A stretch of DNA of 48,286 bases from UMGS621 sp964468815. GTDB lineage: Bacteria > Bacillota > Clostridia > Christensenellales > Borkfalkiaceae. Shown piece after piece: positions 17,353 through 25,399 of this stretch. The position numbers and the translations under genes are program-made. The stretch is taken from the NCBI GenBank assembly GCA_964468815.1, contig CAYXWN010000012.1, forward strand, positions 1 through 48,286, read 5' to 3'. Each line of letters opens with the position of its first letter. The stretch's first letter is position 1. Under the pieces are notes generated by a model, which had not been told where the DNA came from, made no database searches, and saw only the letters and a list, made by a program, of their open reading frames with translations.

Positions 17353-17398
17353 ATAATATTATTTACAAATTTTAATTTCTCAAAATTGCCTTTGCTCC

Positions 17399-17427
17399 TT
17401 GACTTTTATTCGTCCTTATATTATAAT
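17399..17427 (+). promoter_or_regulatory. Promoter of the rnf operon
   Basis: TTGACT, 17-bp spacer, TATAAT, about 40 bp before the NusG-II gene. It diverges from the RHH-clpB promoter and does not overlap its dyad. Confidence 0.8.
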
Positions 17428-17470
17428 ATATTATACTTAGAGTAATATACAGTAGACACGGGATTTTAAG

Positions 17471-17920
17471 ATGACCGATTTTGCGGAAAAACCCAATCAA
17501 CGCGCCTTTCGCGCGCTCGACCTCGCGCTGTACGGATGCGTGCTCTTGCTCGCGGCAGCGTCGTTTTTTTGTTTTTTCCCGTTTAACCGAACGACCTTGA
17601 CGGGCGTCAGCGGAAAAATTAACGGAAATTCCGTCTTTTTTTATGCGTTCGACGACGAATCTCTGACTGTTTTTTCGGATACGGCGACCGCAACCGAAAC
17701 GACGGATAAAATTTTGATCACCCTTTCGTTCGGAGAAGAAAAAAGCTTGATCGTCATCGAAAAATCCAAGCGGATCGCATACGTAGAACAGACGGACTGT
17801 CCGCATAAGGACTGCACGCACACAACTGTCGCGCAGGTAGGCGACGCCGTTGTATGTTTGCCCTATCGGCTTACCGTAGAAGGCACGGGAGAAGGGATTC
17901 CCGCGCCCGGCGTCGGATGA
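17471..17920 (+). CDS. NusG domain II (DUF1312-type) protein of the rnf operon
   Basis: Small membrane-anchored protein regularly found ahead of rnf genes in Clostridia; its biochemical role is not established. The 149 residues contain one N-terminal transmembrane helix (about 19-40) and an external beta-rich domain with a CPHKDC cysteine pair, typical of this family, ending in a proline/glycine-rich tail. The start at 17471 has only a weak ribosome binding site (CGGGA). Its TGA stop overlaps the ATG of the next gene (ATGA). Family assignment rests on context plus the cysteine motif. Confidence 0.78.
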   Translation: MTDFAEKPNQRAFRALDLALYGCVLLLAAASFFCFFPFNRTTLTGVSGKINGNSVFFYAFDDESLTVFSDTATATETTDKILITLSFGEEKSLIVIEKSKRIAYVEQTDCPHKDCTHTTVAQVGDAVVCLPYRLTVEGTGEGIPAPGVG

Positions 17921-18411
17921 GCGCGCGGCGCATTGCGGGAACGGCGATTCTCGCCGCGCTTGCCCTGATCGCCTTTCTCATCGAAAGTCTGTTTCCGCCC
18001 CTCGTTCTTCCCGGAGCAAAGTTGGGATTGGGAAACCTTTTCGTATTGATCGCGCTCTTTTATTACGGAGGCATGAATGCGGCGATCGTATTGCTCGTTA
18101 AATTATTGCTCGGCAATCTGCTGACGGGAAATCTATCCGCTTTGATGTACGGGTTGCCTGCCGGAGCGTTTGCACTTGCCGCGGAATATTTGTTGGCGCG
18201 ATTTGTGTTTCCGCGCGTTTCAGTCGTCGCGATCAGCGTATTCGGCGCGTGTCTGTCTAACGCCGTGCAAACCGCCGTGTTTGCGTTGGTGATTCGCTCT
18301 TACGAGGCACTCTCCTATCTCCCCTATCTCGTTCTTTTGGGAATTCTTTCAGGGGCGGTCGTGGGAGTTGCGCTCTATTTTATTTTAAAATTCTTACCCC
18401 GAAGGGAATAA
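17917..18411 (+). CDS. Gx transporter family / heptaprenyl diphosphate synthase component I-like protein
   Basis: Hydrophobic 164-residue protein with about five membrane helices and a conserved-looking segment PGAKLGLGNLFVLIALFYYG. Genes of this family are often named as polyprenyl synthase subunit I but resemble ECF-type transporter S components, and they often sit just before rnfC. The ATG at 17917 overlaps the previous stop by 4 bp, and the stop is 11 bp before rnfC. A longer frame from 17854 lies inside the upstream gene and is not used. Role in Rnf biogenesis or flavin supply is possible but unproven. Confidence 0.75.
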   Translation: MSARRIAGTAILAALALIAFLIESLFPPLVLPGAKLGLGNLFVLIALFYYGGMNAAIVLLVKLLLGNLLTGNLSALMYGLPAGAFALAAEYLLARFVFPRVSVVAISVFGACLSNAVQTAVFALVIRSYEALSYLPYLVLLGILSGAVVGVALYFILKFLPRRE

Positions 18412-18422
18412 GGAGGTATTCG

Positions 18423-19709
18423 TTGATTAAAGGAAAGTATTTCCCCTACGGCATACACGTGAGGGATGAAAAGGAAGCGACGCGCGACAAGCCGATCGTT
18501 CTCCTACCCGCCCCCGAAGAGGTGGCAATCTGCGTTTCGCAACATATCGGCGCGCCGGCAACCCCCGTCGTGTCCGTCGGCGATCGCGTAAAAAAGGGAC
18601 AGCTCGTGGCGGAAGCCTCCGGCGCACTCTCCGCAAACGTATTTGCAAGCGTTTCCGGACAAGTCGTCGGCATAGAAGAACTTGTCAACCCGTTCGGCGT
18701 AAAGCAAAAATACGTCCGAATCAAAAACGACTATTCGGAAGAGGAAGTGAAATTTCCCGATTTGACCGATTTCTCGGCGCAATCGCTCGTGAACCGGATT
18801 CGCGAAGCGGGAATCGTCGGCTTGGGCGGAGCGGGATTTCCGACCGCAATCAAACTCTCCCCTAAAAATCCGCTCGACACGTTGATCGTCAACGCGGCGG
18901 AATGCGAACCCTACCTAAATTGCGACTACCGCTTGATGATGGAAAAAACGCACGGCATCGTAAAAGGAATTCGCTACGTGGCGAAAGCGTTGGGAATCGA
19001 GAAAATTTTCATCGGAATCGAAGCGAACAAGCCGGAAGCCATCGCGCTCTTTGAGCAAATGGAAGGGCTTACGGTCGTGAAACTCAAAAAGCAATACCCG
19101 ATGGGTTCTGAAAAGCACCTCGTATATTGCTGCACGGGAAGAAAAATCGCTCCGGGAAAAATGCCGTTCGACGTGGGATGTTTGGTTCAAAACGTCAAAA
19201 CCCTGCTCGCGGCGTACGAGGCGATCGACTTGAATCTTCCGCTTACCGAAATCGTAATGACCGTTGCCGGGAAAGGAATCGCTCAACCGAAAAACGTGCG
19301 CGTTCCCATCGGAACGTCTTACCGCGATATCGCGGCGTTCTGCGGCGGCGAAGTAAACAGCCCCGTAAAATACGTAGCAGGCGGTCCCATGATGGGAAAA
19401 GCCCTCTACAACCTCAATCAATACGCCAAAAAGACGGATTCCGGTCTGCTCTTTTTGACCGAACGGGAAACCTCTCTTTCGCAACCGACCAACTGCATCA
19501 ACTGCGGTCGTTGCGCAAAGAACTGTCCCATGCGACTGATGCCCATGTATATTGAATTTTATACGCTCGCAGGCGATTATGAAAAAGGAAAAAAATACGG
19601 CGCGCTCTCTTGTATCGAATGCGGTTGCTGCGCGTATAATTGTCCTGCGAAACGCTCGCTCGTGCAATCAATCGTACTGTGCAAAAACAAATTAAAGGAG
19701 AAAAAGTGA
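18423..19709 (+). CDS. rnfC: Rnf complex subunit RnfC
   Basis: Peripheral NADH-interacting subunit of the ion-translocating ferredoxin:NAD+ oxidoreductase. The 428 residues show the RnfC N-domain, the flavin/NADH-binding stretch GLGGAGFPTAIKL, an SLBB region and two [4Fe-4S] motifs near the C-terminus (CINCGRCAKNC and CIECGCCAYNC). The start is TTG at 18423, with AAGGAGG 6 bases upstream and no better ATG. The stop overlaps the rnfD start (TGATG). Confidence 0.95.
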   Translation: MIKGKYFPYGIHVRDEKEATRDKPIVLLPAPEEVAICVSQHIGAPATPVVSVGDRVKKGQLVAEASGALSANVFASVSGQVVGIEELVNPFGVKQKYVRIKNDYSEEEVKFPDLTDFSAQSLVNRIREAGIVGLGGAGFPTAIKLSPKNPLDTLIVNAAECEPYLNCDYRLMMEKTHGIVKGIRYVAKALGIEKIFIGIEANKPEAIALFEQMEGLTVVKLKKQYPMGSEKHLVYCCTGRKIAPGKMPFDVGCLVQNVKTLLAAYEAIDLNLPLTEIVMTVAGKGIAQPKNVRVPIGTSYRDIAAFCGGEVNSPVKYVAGGPMMGKALYNLNQYAKKTDSGLLFLTERETSLSQPTNCINCGRCAKNCPMRLMPMYIEFYTLAGDYEKGKKYGALSCIECGCCAYNCPAKRSLVQSIVLCKNKLKEKK

Positions 19710-20674
19710 TGGAACACGTCATATCTAATTCGCCGCACGTAAAAAGCGGCAATACTACGCGAAAAATCATGCTCGACGTCGTGATCGCCCTTCTCCCTGC
19801 GGCAATCGTCGGCATGGTATTTTTCGGTTGGAGCGCGGTTCTCGTCGTTCTGCTTTCGGTTTTATCCGCCGTTTTGTCCGAATTCGTGTTTTTGCTTTGC
19901 TCGAAGAAGAAATTAACGGAAATTCTGAAAACGTTCGACTGTTCGTCCGTCGTGACGGGCTTACTGCTCGCAATGACCTTCCCCCCGGCCGTCGCTTGGT
20001 ACGTTCCCGTACTCGGTGCGATATTCGCGGTCGTCGTCGTAAAAATGATATTCGGCGGAACGGGGAAAAACCTCGTAAACCCTGCTTTGACGGGAAGAGT
20101 ATTCGCCTTTATTTCCTTTCAAGCGGCAATGACTTCCGGTTGGACAGCCCCCCTTTCGCACGACGTTACGGCAGGCGCGACCGTCCTTACCGATCTATTG
20201 CAGAACGGATTAAAGGATCTTTCGCTTCGGGATCTCTTTCTCGGCGTGAATCTCGCCGGGTGTATCGGGGAAACTTGTAAGTTAGCATTGATCGTCGGCG
20301 GACTTTATTTGATTATTCGCGGCGTGTTGGATTTTCGTTGGCCGCTCGTCTATTTGGCGGCGACGGGACTTTTCACCGTCGCACTGAACGGCTTTAACTT
20401 TGCTTACTTTCTTCCCTCCATTCTTACCGGCGGCGTTATGCTGGGCGCGATCTTCATGGCGACGGACTACACGACGACGCCGAACACCAAAGTCGGCAAT
20501 TACGTCTACTTCATCGTATTGGGAATTCTCACCGCAGGATTGCGGCAAGCGACGGGAATCGAAGTGGTTTCGTTTGCGATTCTCCTTATGAACCTCACCG
20601 TTCCCCTCATTGACAAATGGATCTATCCCCGTCCGTTCGGTTCGCACCGCGCGAAAAAGGAGGACAAACAATGA
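19709..20674 (+). CDS. rnfD: Rnf complex subunit RnfD
   Basis: Integral membrane subunit carrying a covalently bound FMN in the family. The 321-residue protein has several hydrophobic helices, and the threonine in VTAGATVL fits the S/xGAT flavinylation site. The ATG at 19709 overlaps the rnfC stop and follows AAGGAG; the longer frame from 19640 is inside rnfC. It overlaps rnfG by ATGA. Confidence 0.93.
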   Translation: MEHVISNSPHVKSGNTTRKIMLDVVIALLPAAIVGMVFFGWSAVLVVLLSVLSAVLSEFVFLLCSKKKLTEILKTFDCSSVVTGLLLAMTFPPAVAWYVPVLGAIFAVVVVKMIFGGTGKNLVNPALTGRVFAFISFQAAMTSGWTAPLSHDVTAGATVLTDLLQNGLKDLSLRDLFLGVNLAGCIGETCKLALIVGGLYLIIRGVLDFRWPLVYLAATGLFTVALNGFNFAYFLPSILTGGVMLGAIFMATDYTTTPNTKVGNYVYFIVLGILTAGLRQATGIEVVSFAILLMNLTVPLIDKWIYPRPFGSHRAKKEDKQ

Positions 20675-21261
20675 AATTCTTTCAAAACAACGGCGTAAAA
20701 TGCGTGATCGTCTTGATGATCGTAACCATCGTTTCTTGCGGACTGCTCGCCGTCTTAAACGGCGTGTTAAAGGTGACGGACGAAGAACGCACGGCACGCG
20801 CCATTCAAAAGGTATACGGTACGCTCGTGGAATACGACGATTTGGGCGTTACCGAAGAACAACACGAAAATTCCTACGGGACGGTAGAAAGCGTTTATCT
20901 CGTCGGATCGGATTATTTAATCAAAGCGACGGGCGCGAACGGTTATAAAGGCGGCACGATCACGATGTGGTCGGTATTCACGGTAGAAAACGGAACTATT
21001 ACAAAAATCGGAAAAGTTTTGGTTGAAAGCAATACCAAGCAAACGTTGATGTCCGCATTGGACGCTAATTTCTTGTCCGTCTATCTCGGAGCGGACGCTT
21101 CCTTTTTGAACGGGGACGGCGCGTTCGTGACGGGTAACGCCGATTCAAACGACATTCAAAACGTTTCGGGAGGAGCGACGAAATCGTCTAATGCCGCAGA
21201 CAACGCGGTCAACGCGGCGCTCTATTACGTGAGAACTTTCGTAACGGGAGGAAACGACTGA
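20671..21261 (+). CDS. rnfG: Rnf complex subunit RnfG
   Basis: FMN-binding subunit with one N-terminal membrane helix (about 9-29) and an external domain. The flavinylation motif is visible as SGGATKSS, whose threonine would carry FMN through a phosphoester bond. The 196 residues match the family. The start at 20671 has AGGAGG upstream and overlaps the rnfD stop (ATGA); its own stop overlaps the rnfE start. No flavin transferase (ApbE) gene is seen in the window. Confidence 0.93.
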   Translation: MKFFQNNGVKCVIVLMIVTIVSCGLLAVLNGVLKVTDEERTARAIQKVYGTLVEYDDLGVTEEQHENSYGTVESVYLVGSDYLIKATGANGYKGGTITMWSVFTVENGTITKIGKVLVESNTKQTLMSALDANFLSVYLGADASFLNGDGAFVTGNADSNDIQNVSGGATKSSNAADNAVNAALYYVRTFVTGGND

Positions 21262-21908
21262 TGAAAAATAAAATTTCCACGCTCGCAAAAGAGGGTGTAA
21301 TCACATCTAACCCGACGTTAAAACTCGTGCTCGGGACGTGTCCGACACTCGCGCTGACGACTGCCGCCATGAACGGAATCGGCATGGGCGCGGCGGTGAC
21401 GTTCGTATTGATCTTCTCTAACGTATTGATTTCGTTGCTTCGGAACGTCATTCCCGATCGCGTGAGAATCCCCACGTTCGTGTTGATCATCGCTTCGTTC
21501 GTTACGATCGTCAGAATGGTTCTCGAAAAATTCCTTCCGTCTTTATACGACTCTTTGGGGCTTTATCTGCCGCTGATTGTCGTTAACTGTATTATTCTCG
21601 CACGGGCGGAATCTTTCGCAAGCAAAAATCCCGTTTTAGACTCCGCATTTGACGGATTGTTCATGGGAATCGGCTTTACGCTTGCGCTGACGTTGATGGG
21701 GCTCTTCCGCGAAGTTTTAGGCGCGGGGGCGTTTTTCGGAATCAAACTTTGGGATTTCAAAATCGAATTTTTCGCTTCCAGCGCAGGGGCGTTCTTTACG
21801 TACGGAATGTTTATCGCAGTATTTACGTTCGTTTCGTCCGTGATTCATAAGAACCAAAAACAGCGCGCTTATAAACTTGAAAATCCGCATTATCGGGAGG
21901 TAAAGTAA
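21261..21908 (+). CDS. rnfE: Rnf complex subunit RnfE
   Basis: Integral membrane subunit, 215 residues with about six hydrophobic helices. The N-terminal pattern NPTLKLVLGTCPTLALTT is characteristic; it is homologous to RnfA and NqrD. The start shares bases with the rnfG stop (TGATG) and the stop with the rnfA start (TAATG), so it is tightly coupled. Confidence 0.94.
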   Translation: MKNKISTLAKEGVITSNPTLKLVLGTCPTLALTTAAMNGIGMGAAVTFVLIFSNVLISLLRNVIPDRVRIPTFVLIIASFVTIVRMVLEKFLPSLYDSLGLYLPLIVVNCIILARAESFASKNPVLDSAFDGLFMGIGFTLALTLMGLFREVLGAGAFFGIKLWDFKIEFFASSAGAFFTYGMFIAVFTFVSSVIHKNQKQRAYKLENPHYREVK

Positions 21909-22513
21909 TGGCTGAATTGATTTTGATTATTGTGACGGCGGTCTTTATCAACAACTTCGTCGTCGTTCAATTCTTGGGGATCTGCCCGTTCTTGGGCGTT
22001 TCCAAAAGCACGTCGGGCGCGTTCGGCATGGGAATCGCGGTGACGTTCGTCATGACGATCACTTGCTTAATCACCTACCCCCTCTACGAATTCGTACTCG
22101 TTCCGCTCGGATTGGAATATTTGGAGATTATCGTGTTTATCTTCGTCATCGCGGCATTAGTGCAGATGATCGAAATGGTAATCAAACGGTTCTCTCCCGC
22201 TCTTTACCGCACGATGGGCATTTATCTTCCACTCATCACGACGAATTGCGCGGTTCTCGGCGTGGCGGAATTGGTCATCGACAAAGCGCAAATGATGAGT
22301 CTTTTGGGGCTCTCTTCCATGAATTTGGGCGTCGCGGTGCTTTACGGCTTCTTCGCCGGCGTCGGGTTCACCGTCGCGATCGTACTCATGAGCGGATTAA
22401 GAGAGAAAACCGAACGGCTGGAAATCGCAAAACCGTTAAAGGGGTTTCCCATTGCAATGATCACCGCTTGCTTTATGGCGATGGCATTTTACGTATTCAG
22501 TTTGATCGGCTAG
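21908..22513 (+). CDS. rnfA: Rnf complex subunit RnfA
   Basis: Integral membrane subunit, 201 residues, about six helices. The segment NNFVVVQFLGICPFLGVSK is the family hallmark and contains the cysteine that, together with RnfE, is thought to hold an intramembrane iron-sulfur centre. GGGAGG lies upstream of the start, in the end of rnfE. Confidence 0.95.
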   Translation: MAELILIIVTAVFINNFVVVQFLGICPFLGVSKSTSGAFGMGIAVTFVMTITCLITYPLYEFVLVPLGLEYLEIIVFIFVIAALVQMIEMVIKRFSPALYRTMGIYLPLITTNCAVLGVAELVIDKAQMMSLLGLSSMNLGVAVLYGFFAGVGFTVAIVLMSGLREKTERLEIAKPLKGFPIAMITACFMAMAFYVFSLIG

Positions 22514-22523
22514 GAGGATAACT

Positions 22524-23309
22524 ATGGATGATATTCTGATCGTGATCGGCATTGCGGCGGCGTTGTCTCTCGTCTTTGCCTTACTTATTTTATTGGTTTC
22601 TAAGTTCTGTACGGTAAAAGAGGACGAACACGTCGGACAGGTTTTAGAGTGTCTCGCCGGAGCAAATTGCGGCGGTTGCGGCCAACCCGGTTGCGAAGGC
22701 TTTGCAAAGGCACTCGTCGAAGGAAAGGCGCAAGTTACGCAATGCGGACCGACTTCTAACGAAAACAAGGCGAAAATCGCCGAAATTCTCGGCGTGGAAT
22801 TCGTCGGAGCAGATCCCTCTTACGCCGTCGTCAAATGCGCGGGAGGCGAACTTGCGATCAACAAATACGAATTCGTCGGCAACGAGGGGTGCATTAGCCA
22901 AAACGCCTACGTCAACGGAAAAAAAGTATGCGAGAACGGCTGTATCGGCGAAGGAACTTGCGAAAAGGTCTGCCCCTATCACGCAATTAAAATCGAAAAC
23001 GGCGTTTCTTTGGTAGATAAAGCGCTTTGCGAATCATGCGGTCTTTGCATTACGCGTTGCCCTAAAAAAATCATCGAAAAAATCCCGAAATCCGCACGGG
23101 TTTACGTCGCTTGTTCTTCCACCTGCCGCGGAAAAGAAGTCATGAATATGTGCAAATCCGGCTGCATCGGCTGCGGCTTATGCGCAAAAAATTGCCCCGT
23201 CGGCGCAATTACGATGACGGACAATCTCCCCCATATCGACTATTCCAAATGCACGGGGTGTCTTACTTGCTTGGAAAAATGTCCGCGGAAAACCATTCGG
23301 GAACTTTAA
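22524..23309 (+). CDS. rnfB: Rnf complex subunit RnfB
   Basis: Electron-entry subunit that accepts electrons from ferredoxin. The 261 residues contain an N-terminal membrane helix (about 3-27), the RnfB-type cluster motif CLAGANCGGCGQPGCEGFA (about 44-62) and a set of ferredoxin-like [4Fe-4S] motifs in the C-terminal half (CIGEGTCEKVCPYHA, CESCGLCITRCPKK, CIGCGLCAKNCPVGA, CTGCLTCLEKCPRK). The start has AGGAGG 6 bases upstream. It ends the operon NusG-II, Gx, CDGEAB and is followed by a terminator. Confidence 0.95.
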   Translation: MDDILIVIGIAAALSLVFALLILLVSKFCTVKEDEHVGQVLECLAGANCGGCGQPGCEGFAKALVEGKAQVTQCGPTSNENKAKIAEILGVEFVGADPSYAVVKCAGGELAINKYEFVGNEGCISQNAYVNGKKVCENGCIGEGTCEKVCPYHAIKIENGVSLVDKALCESCGLCITRCPKKIIEKIPKSARVYVACSSTCRGKEVMNMCKSGCIGCGLCAKNCPVGAITMTDNLPHIDYSKCTGCLTCLEKCPRKTIREL

Positions 23310-23365
23310 TCTTCCGCCGCACGACATCCTCGCAAAGGAATAAAAACATTAAATAAAAATAAAAA

Positions 23366-23399
23366 CATATCCGCAAAGCACTGCGGATATATTTTTATA
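23366..23399 (+). terminator. Terminator after rnfB
   Basis: ATATCCGCA and TGCGGATAT form a perfect 9-bp stem with a 6-nt loop, followed by ATTTTTAT. Confidence 0.88.
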
Positions 23400-23570
23400 A
23401 GCAAAAACAGAATACCTTATTGCAAAAAAACGCTTGCCTCGATAAAGCGAACGGTAACGCAACAAACGCGTTTTTTCAAAAACTTTTCAATCTTGCACCC
23501 CGATTCGCCTTTGACTATAACATAATGAAAGCAATGCGTGAATTTATTTTTATAACCATTCTTCCAAGTG

Positions 23571-23604
23571 AAAAAGGCTAGCGAATTTGTTCGCTAGCCT
23601 TTTC
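23571..23604 (-). terminator. Terminator after hydA
   Basis: AAGGCTAGCGAA and TTCGCTAGCCTT form a perfect 12-bp stem with a short loop. On the minus strand it is followed by TTTC; it could work in both directions. Confidence 0.85.
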
Positions 23605-23644
23605 GTCGTCTAAAAATTTTCTATCCGAAAATTACGCAATTTTC

Positions 23645-25381
23645 TTATTCGTACTTTTTACGTGCTTTATAACTCGTGTGCAGAATCTCATGCGCCTTGT
23701 GGCTGCCCGGTTCGCCAAGGTAAGTTTTGTACACGTCCTGTACGACGGGATTCTCGTGACTCTTGCGAATCTTTAACTTTGCATCCTCATCGTAAAGAGC
23801 CTTTGCACGAAGTGCCTTGTAATCCACTTCTCTCCGCGTATAGGTGTCTAAAATGGGTTGACCGCCGCCGTTAATGCAGCCGCCGGGGCAACACATGATT
23901 TCAATGAAATGATAATCCGCTTCGCCCTTTCTCACCTTTTCGCACAACGCTTTCGCGTTCTTTACGCCGCTTGCAACCGCAACCTTTACCGTCAGTCCGT
24001 TCAGGTCGTAGGAGGCCTCTTTGACGCCCTCCATGCCGCGCACTTCGGTATAATCGAGATGTTCGAAAGATTGCCCCGTGATGCTTTCCGCAGCCGTACG
24101 AAGAGCGGCTTCCATTACACCGCCGGTCGCGCCGAAGATAACGCCTGCGCCCGTAAATTCGCCCATCGGGTTGTCAAACTCGCCGTTCGGCAGTTCGTTG
24201 AACATCAAGCCCGATTCTTTAATCATACGAGCAAGTTCGCGCGTCGTGACGGACGCGTCGATATCGGGATATCCGGCAGCCGCCTCGTCCTCGCGGTTCT
24301 TTTCAAACTTCTTCGCAACGCACGGCATCACCGTAACAACTGCGATCTTTTCGGGATCAATGCCGTTCTTTTCCGCGAAATACGTCTTTACCAACGCGCC
24401 GAACATCTGCTGCGGCGACTTACAAGAACTGACGTTTTCAATCAAATCGGGATAATAGTGTTCCATGTAACGAATCCATCCGGGAGAACAGCTGGTAAAC
24501 ATGGGGAGTTTTCCGCCGTTTTTGACGCGCTCCACAAGTTCGTGCGCTTCTTCCAAAATGGTCATATCCGCGGCAAAGTTGATGTCGAAAATCTTATCGA
24601 AGCCCAACGCGCGCAATGCCGTTACCATTTTGCCCTCTACGTTCGTTCCGATCGCATTACCGAACTCTTCGCCCAAAGCCGCTCTGACCGCAGGCGCAGC
24701 GCCGACGACGACAACCTTTTCGGGATCGCACAGATATCCTTTTACCCGTTCGATCTCGCTCTTTTCGTAAAGCGCGCCGACCGGGCAAACGTTGATACAC
24801 TGACCGCAGGCGACACACCCGGCTTGCGACAAGCCGTTATGGAACGCAACGTCGATATTCGTCGAGAAACCGCGCTTGTTCGCGCTGATTACGCCGACCT
24901 CTTGAACGTGCTTACAAACCGCCACGCAACGGCGGCAAAGAATACACTTATTGTTGTCCCGAACCAACCAATCGGTAGTCGTATCGGGAACAAATTCGTT
25001 GGAAGCACCCTCGAATGCAGAAGCATCACAACCGTATTCGTTCGCAAGTTTCTGCAATTCGCAATTCGTGCTGCGCACGCAGGAAAGGCACTTCTTTTCG
25101 TGATCGGACAAAATAAGTTCTAACGTCGTCTTTCTCGCTTTGATGACCGCCTCGGAGTTGGTCGTAACTTCCATGCCCTCGGCGACGGGATAAACGCACG
25201 CCGCTACCATGCTGCGCGCACCCTTCACTTCGACAACGCAGATACGGCAAGCACCGATCGCATTGATCTCTTTCAAATAGCAGAGCGTCGGGATCCGAAT
25301 TCCGACCGAACGAGCCGCTTCAAGAATCGTCGTTCCCTCGGGGACGCTGACGGGGATATTGTTGATTTTCAAATTTACCAT
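23645..25381 (-). CDS. hydA: [FeFe]-hydrogenase catalytic subunit (HydA, NAD-linked trimeric type)
   Basis: H2-evolving or H2-consuming subunit of a three-subunit hydrogenase. In order: a [2Fe-2S] domain (Cys34, 45, 48, 62), the His-ligated cluster HEKKCLSC (94-101, plus Cys107), two [4Fe-4S] motifs (CILCRRCVAVC, about 146; CVACGQCINVC, about 189), then the H-cluster domain with L1 TSCSPGW (296-302), L2 MPCVAKKFE (352-360) and L3 MCCPGGCINGGGQP, and a C-terminal small-subunit-like tail ending AHEILHTSYKARKKYE. L1 has Ser299 where the common motif has a second cysteine. With HydB and HydC alongside, an NAD(H)-linked, possibly electron-bifurcating enzyme is likely. Confidence 0.94.
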   Translation of the reverse strand: MVNLKINNIPVSVPEGTTILEAARSVGIRIPTLCYLKEINAIGACRICVVEVKGARSMVAACVYPVAEGMEVTTNSEAVIKARKTTLELILSDHEKKCLSCVRSTNCELQKLANEYGCDASAFEGASNEFVPDTTTDWLVRDNNKCILCRRCVAVCKHVQEVGVISANKRGFSTNIDVAFHNGLSQAGCVACGQCINVCPVGALYEKSEIERVKGYLCDPEKVVVVGAAPAVRAALGEEFGNAIGTNVEGKMVTALRALGFDKIFDINFAADMTILEEAHELVERVKNGGKLPMFTSCSPGWIRYMEHYYPDLIENVSSCKSPQQMFGALVKTYFAEKNGIDPEKIAVVTVMPCVAKKFEKNREDEAAAGYPDIDASVTTRELARMIKESGLMFNELPNGEFDNPMGEFTGAGVIFGATGGVMEAALRTAAESITGQSFEHLDYTEVRGMEGVKEASYDLNGLTVKVAVASGVKNAKALCEKVRKGEADYHFIEIMCCPGGCINGGGQPILDTYTRREVDYKALRAKALYDEDAKLKIRKSHENPVVQDVYKTYLGEPGSHKAHEILHTSYKARKKYE

Positions 25382-25399
25382 GATCGTATTCCTCCTCTC

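Larger units (their letters stand above)
23310..23644. other. Intergenic region between convergent rnf and hyd operons
   Basis: 335 bp without a gene. It holds the rnf terminator (23366-23399), the hyd terminator (23571-23604) and about 170 bp of AT-rich sequence between them in which I see no frame, RNA or repeat that I can support. Confidence 0.7.

Noticed and set aside
16637..17460. CIRCE or CtsR operator for clpB
   Set aside because: No TTAGCACTC-N9-GAGTGCTAA and no heptad direct repeat were seen; the only symmetric site is the AT-rich dyad reported.
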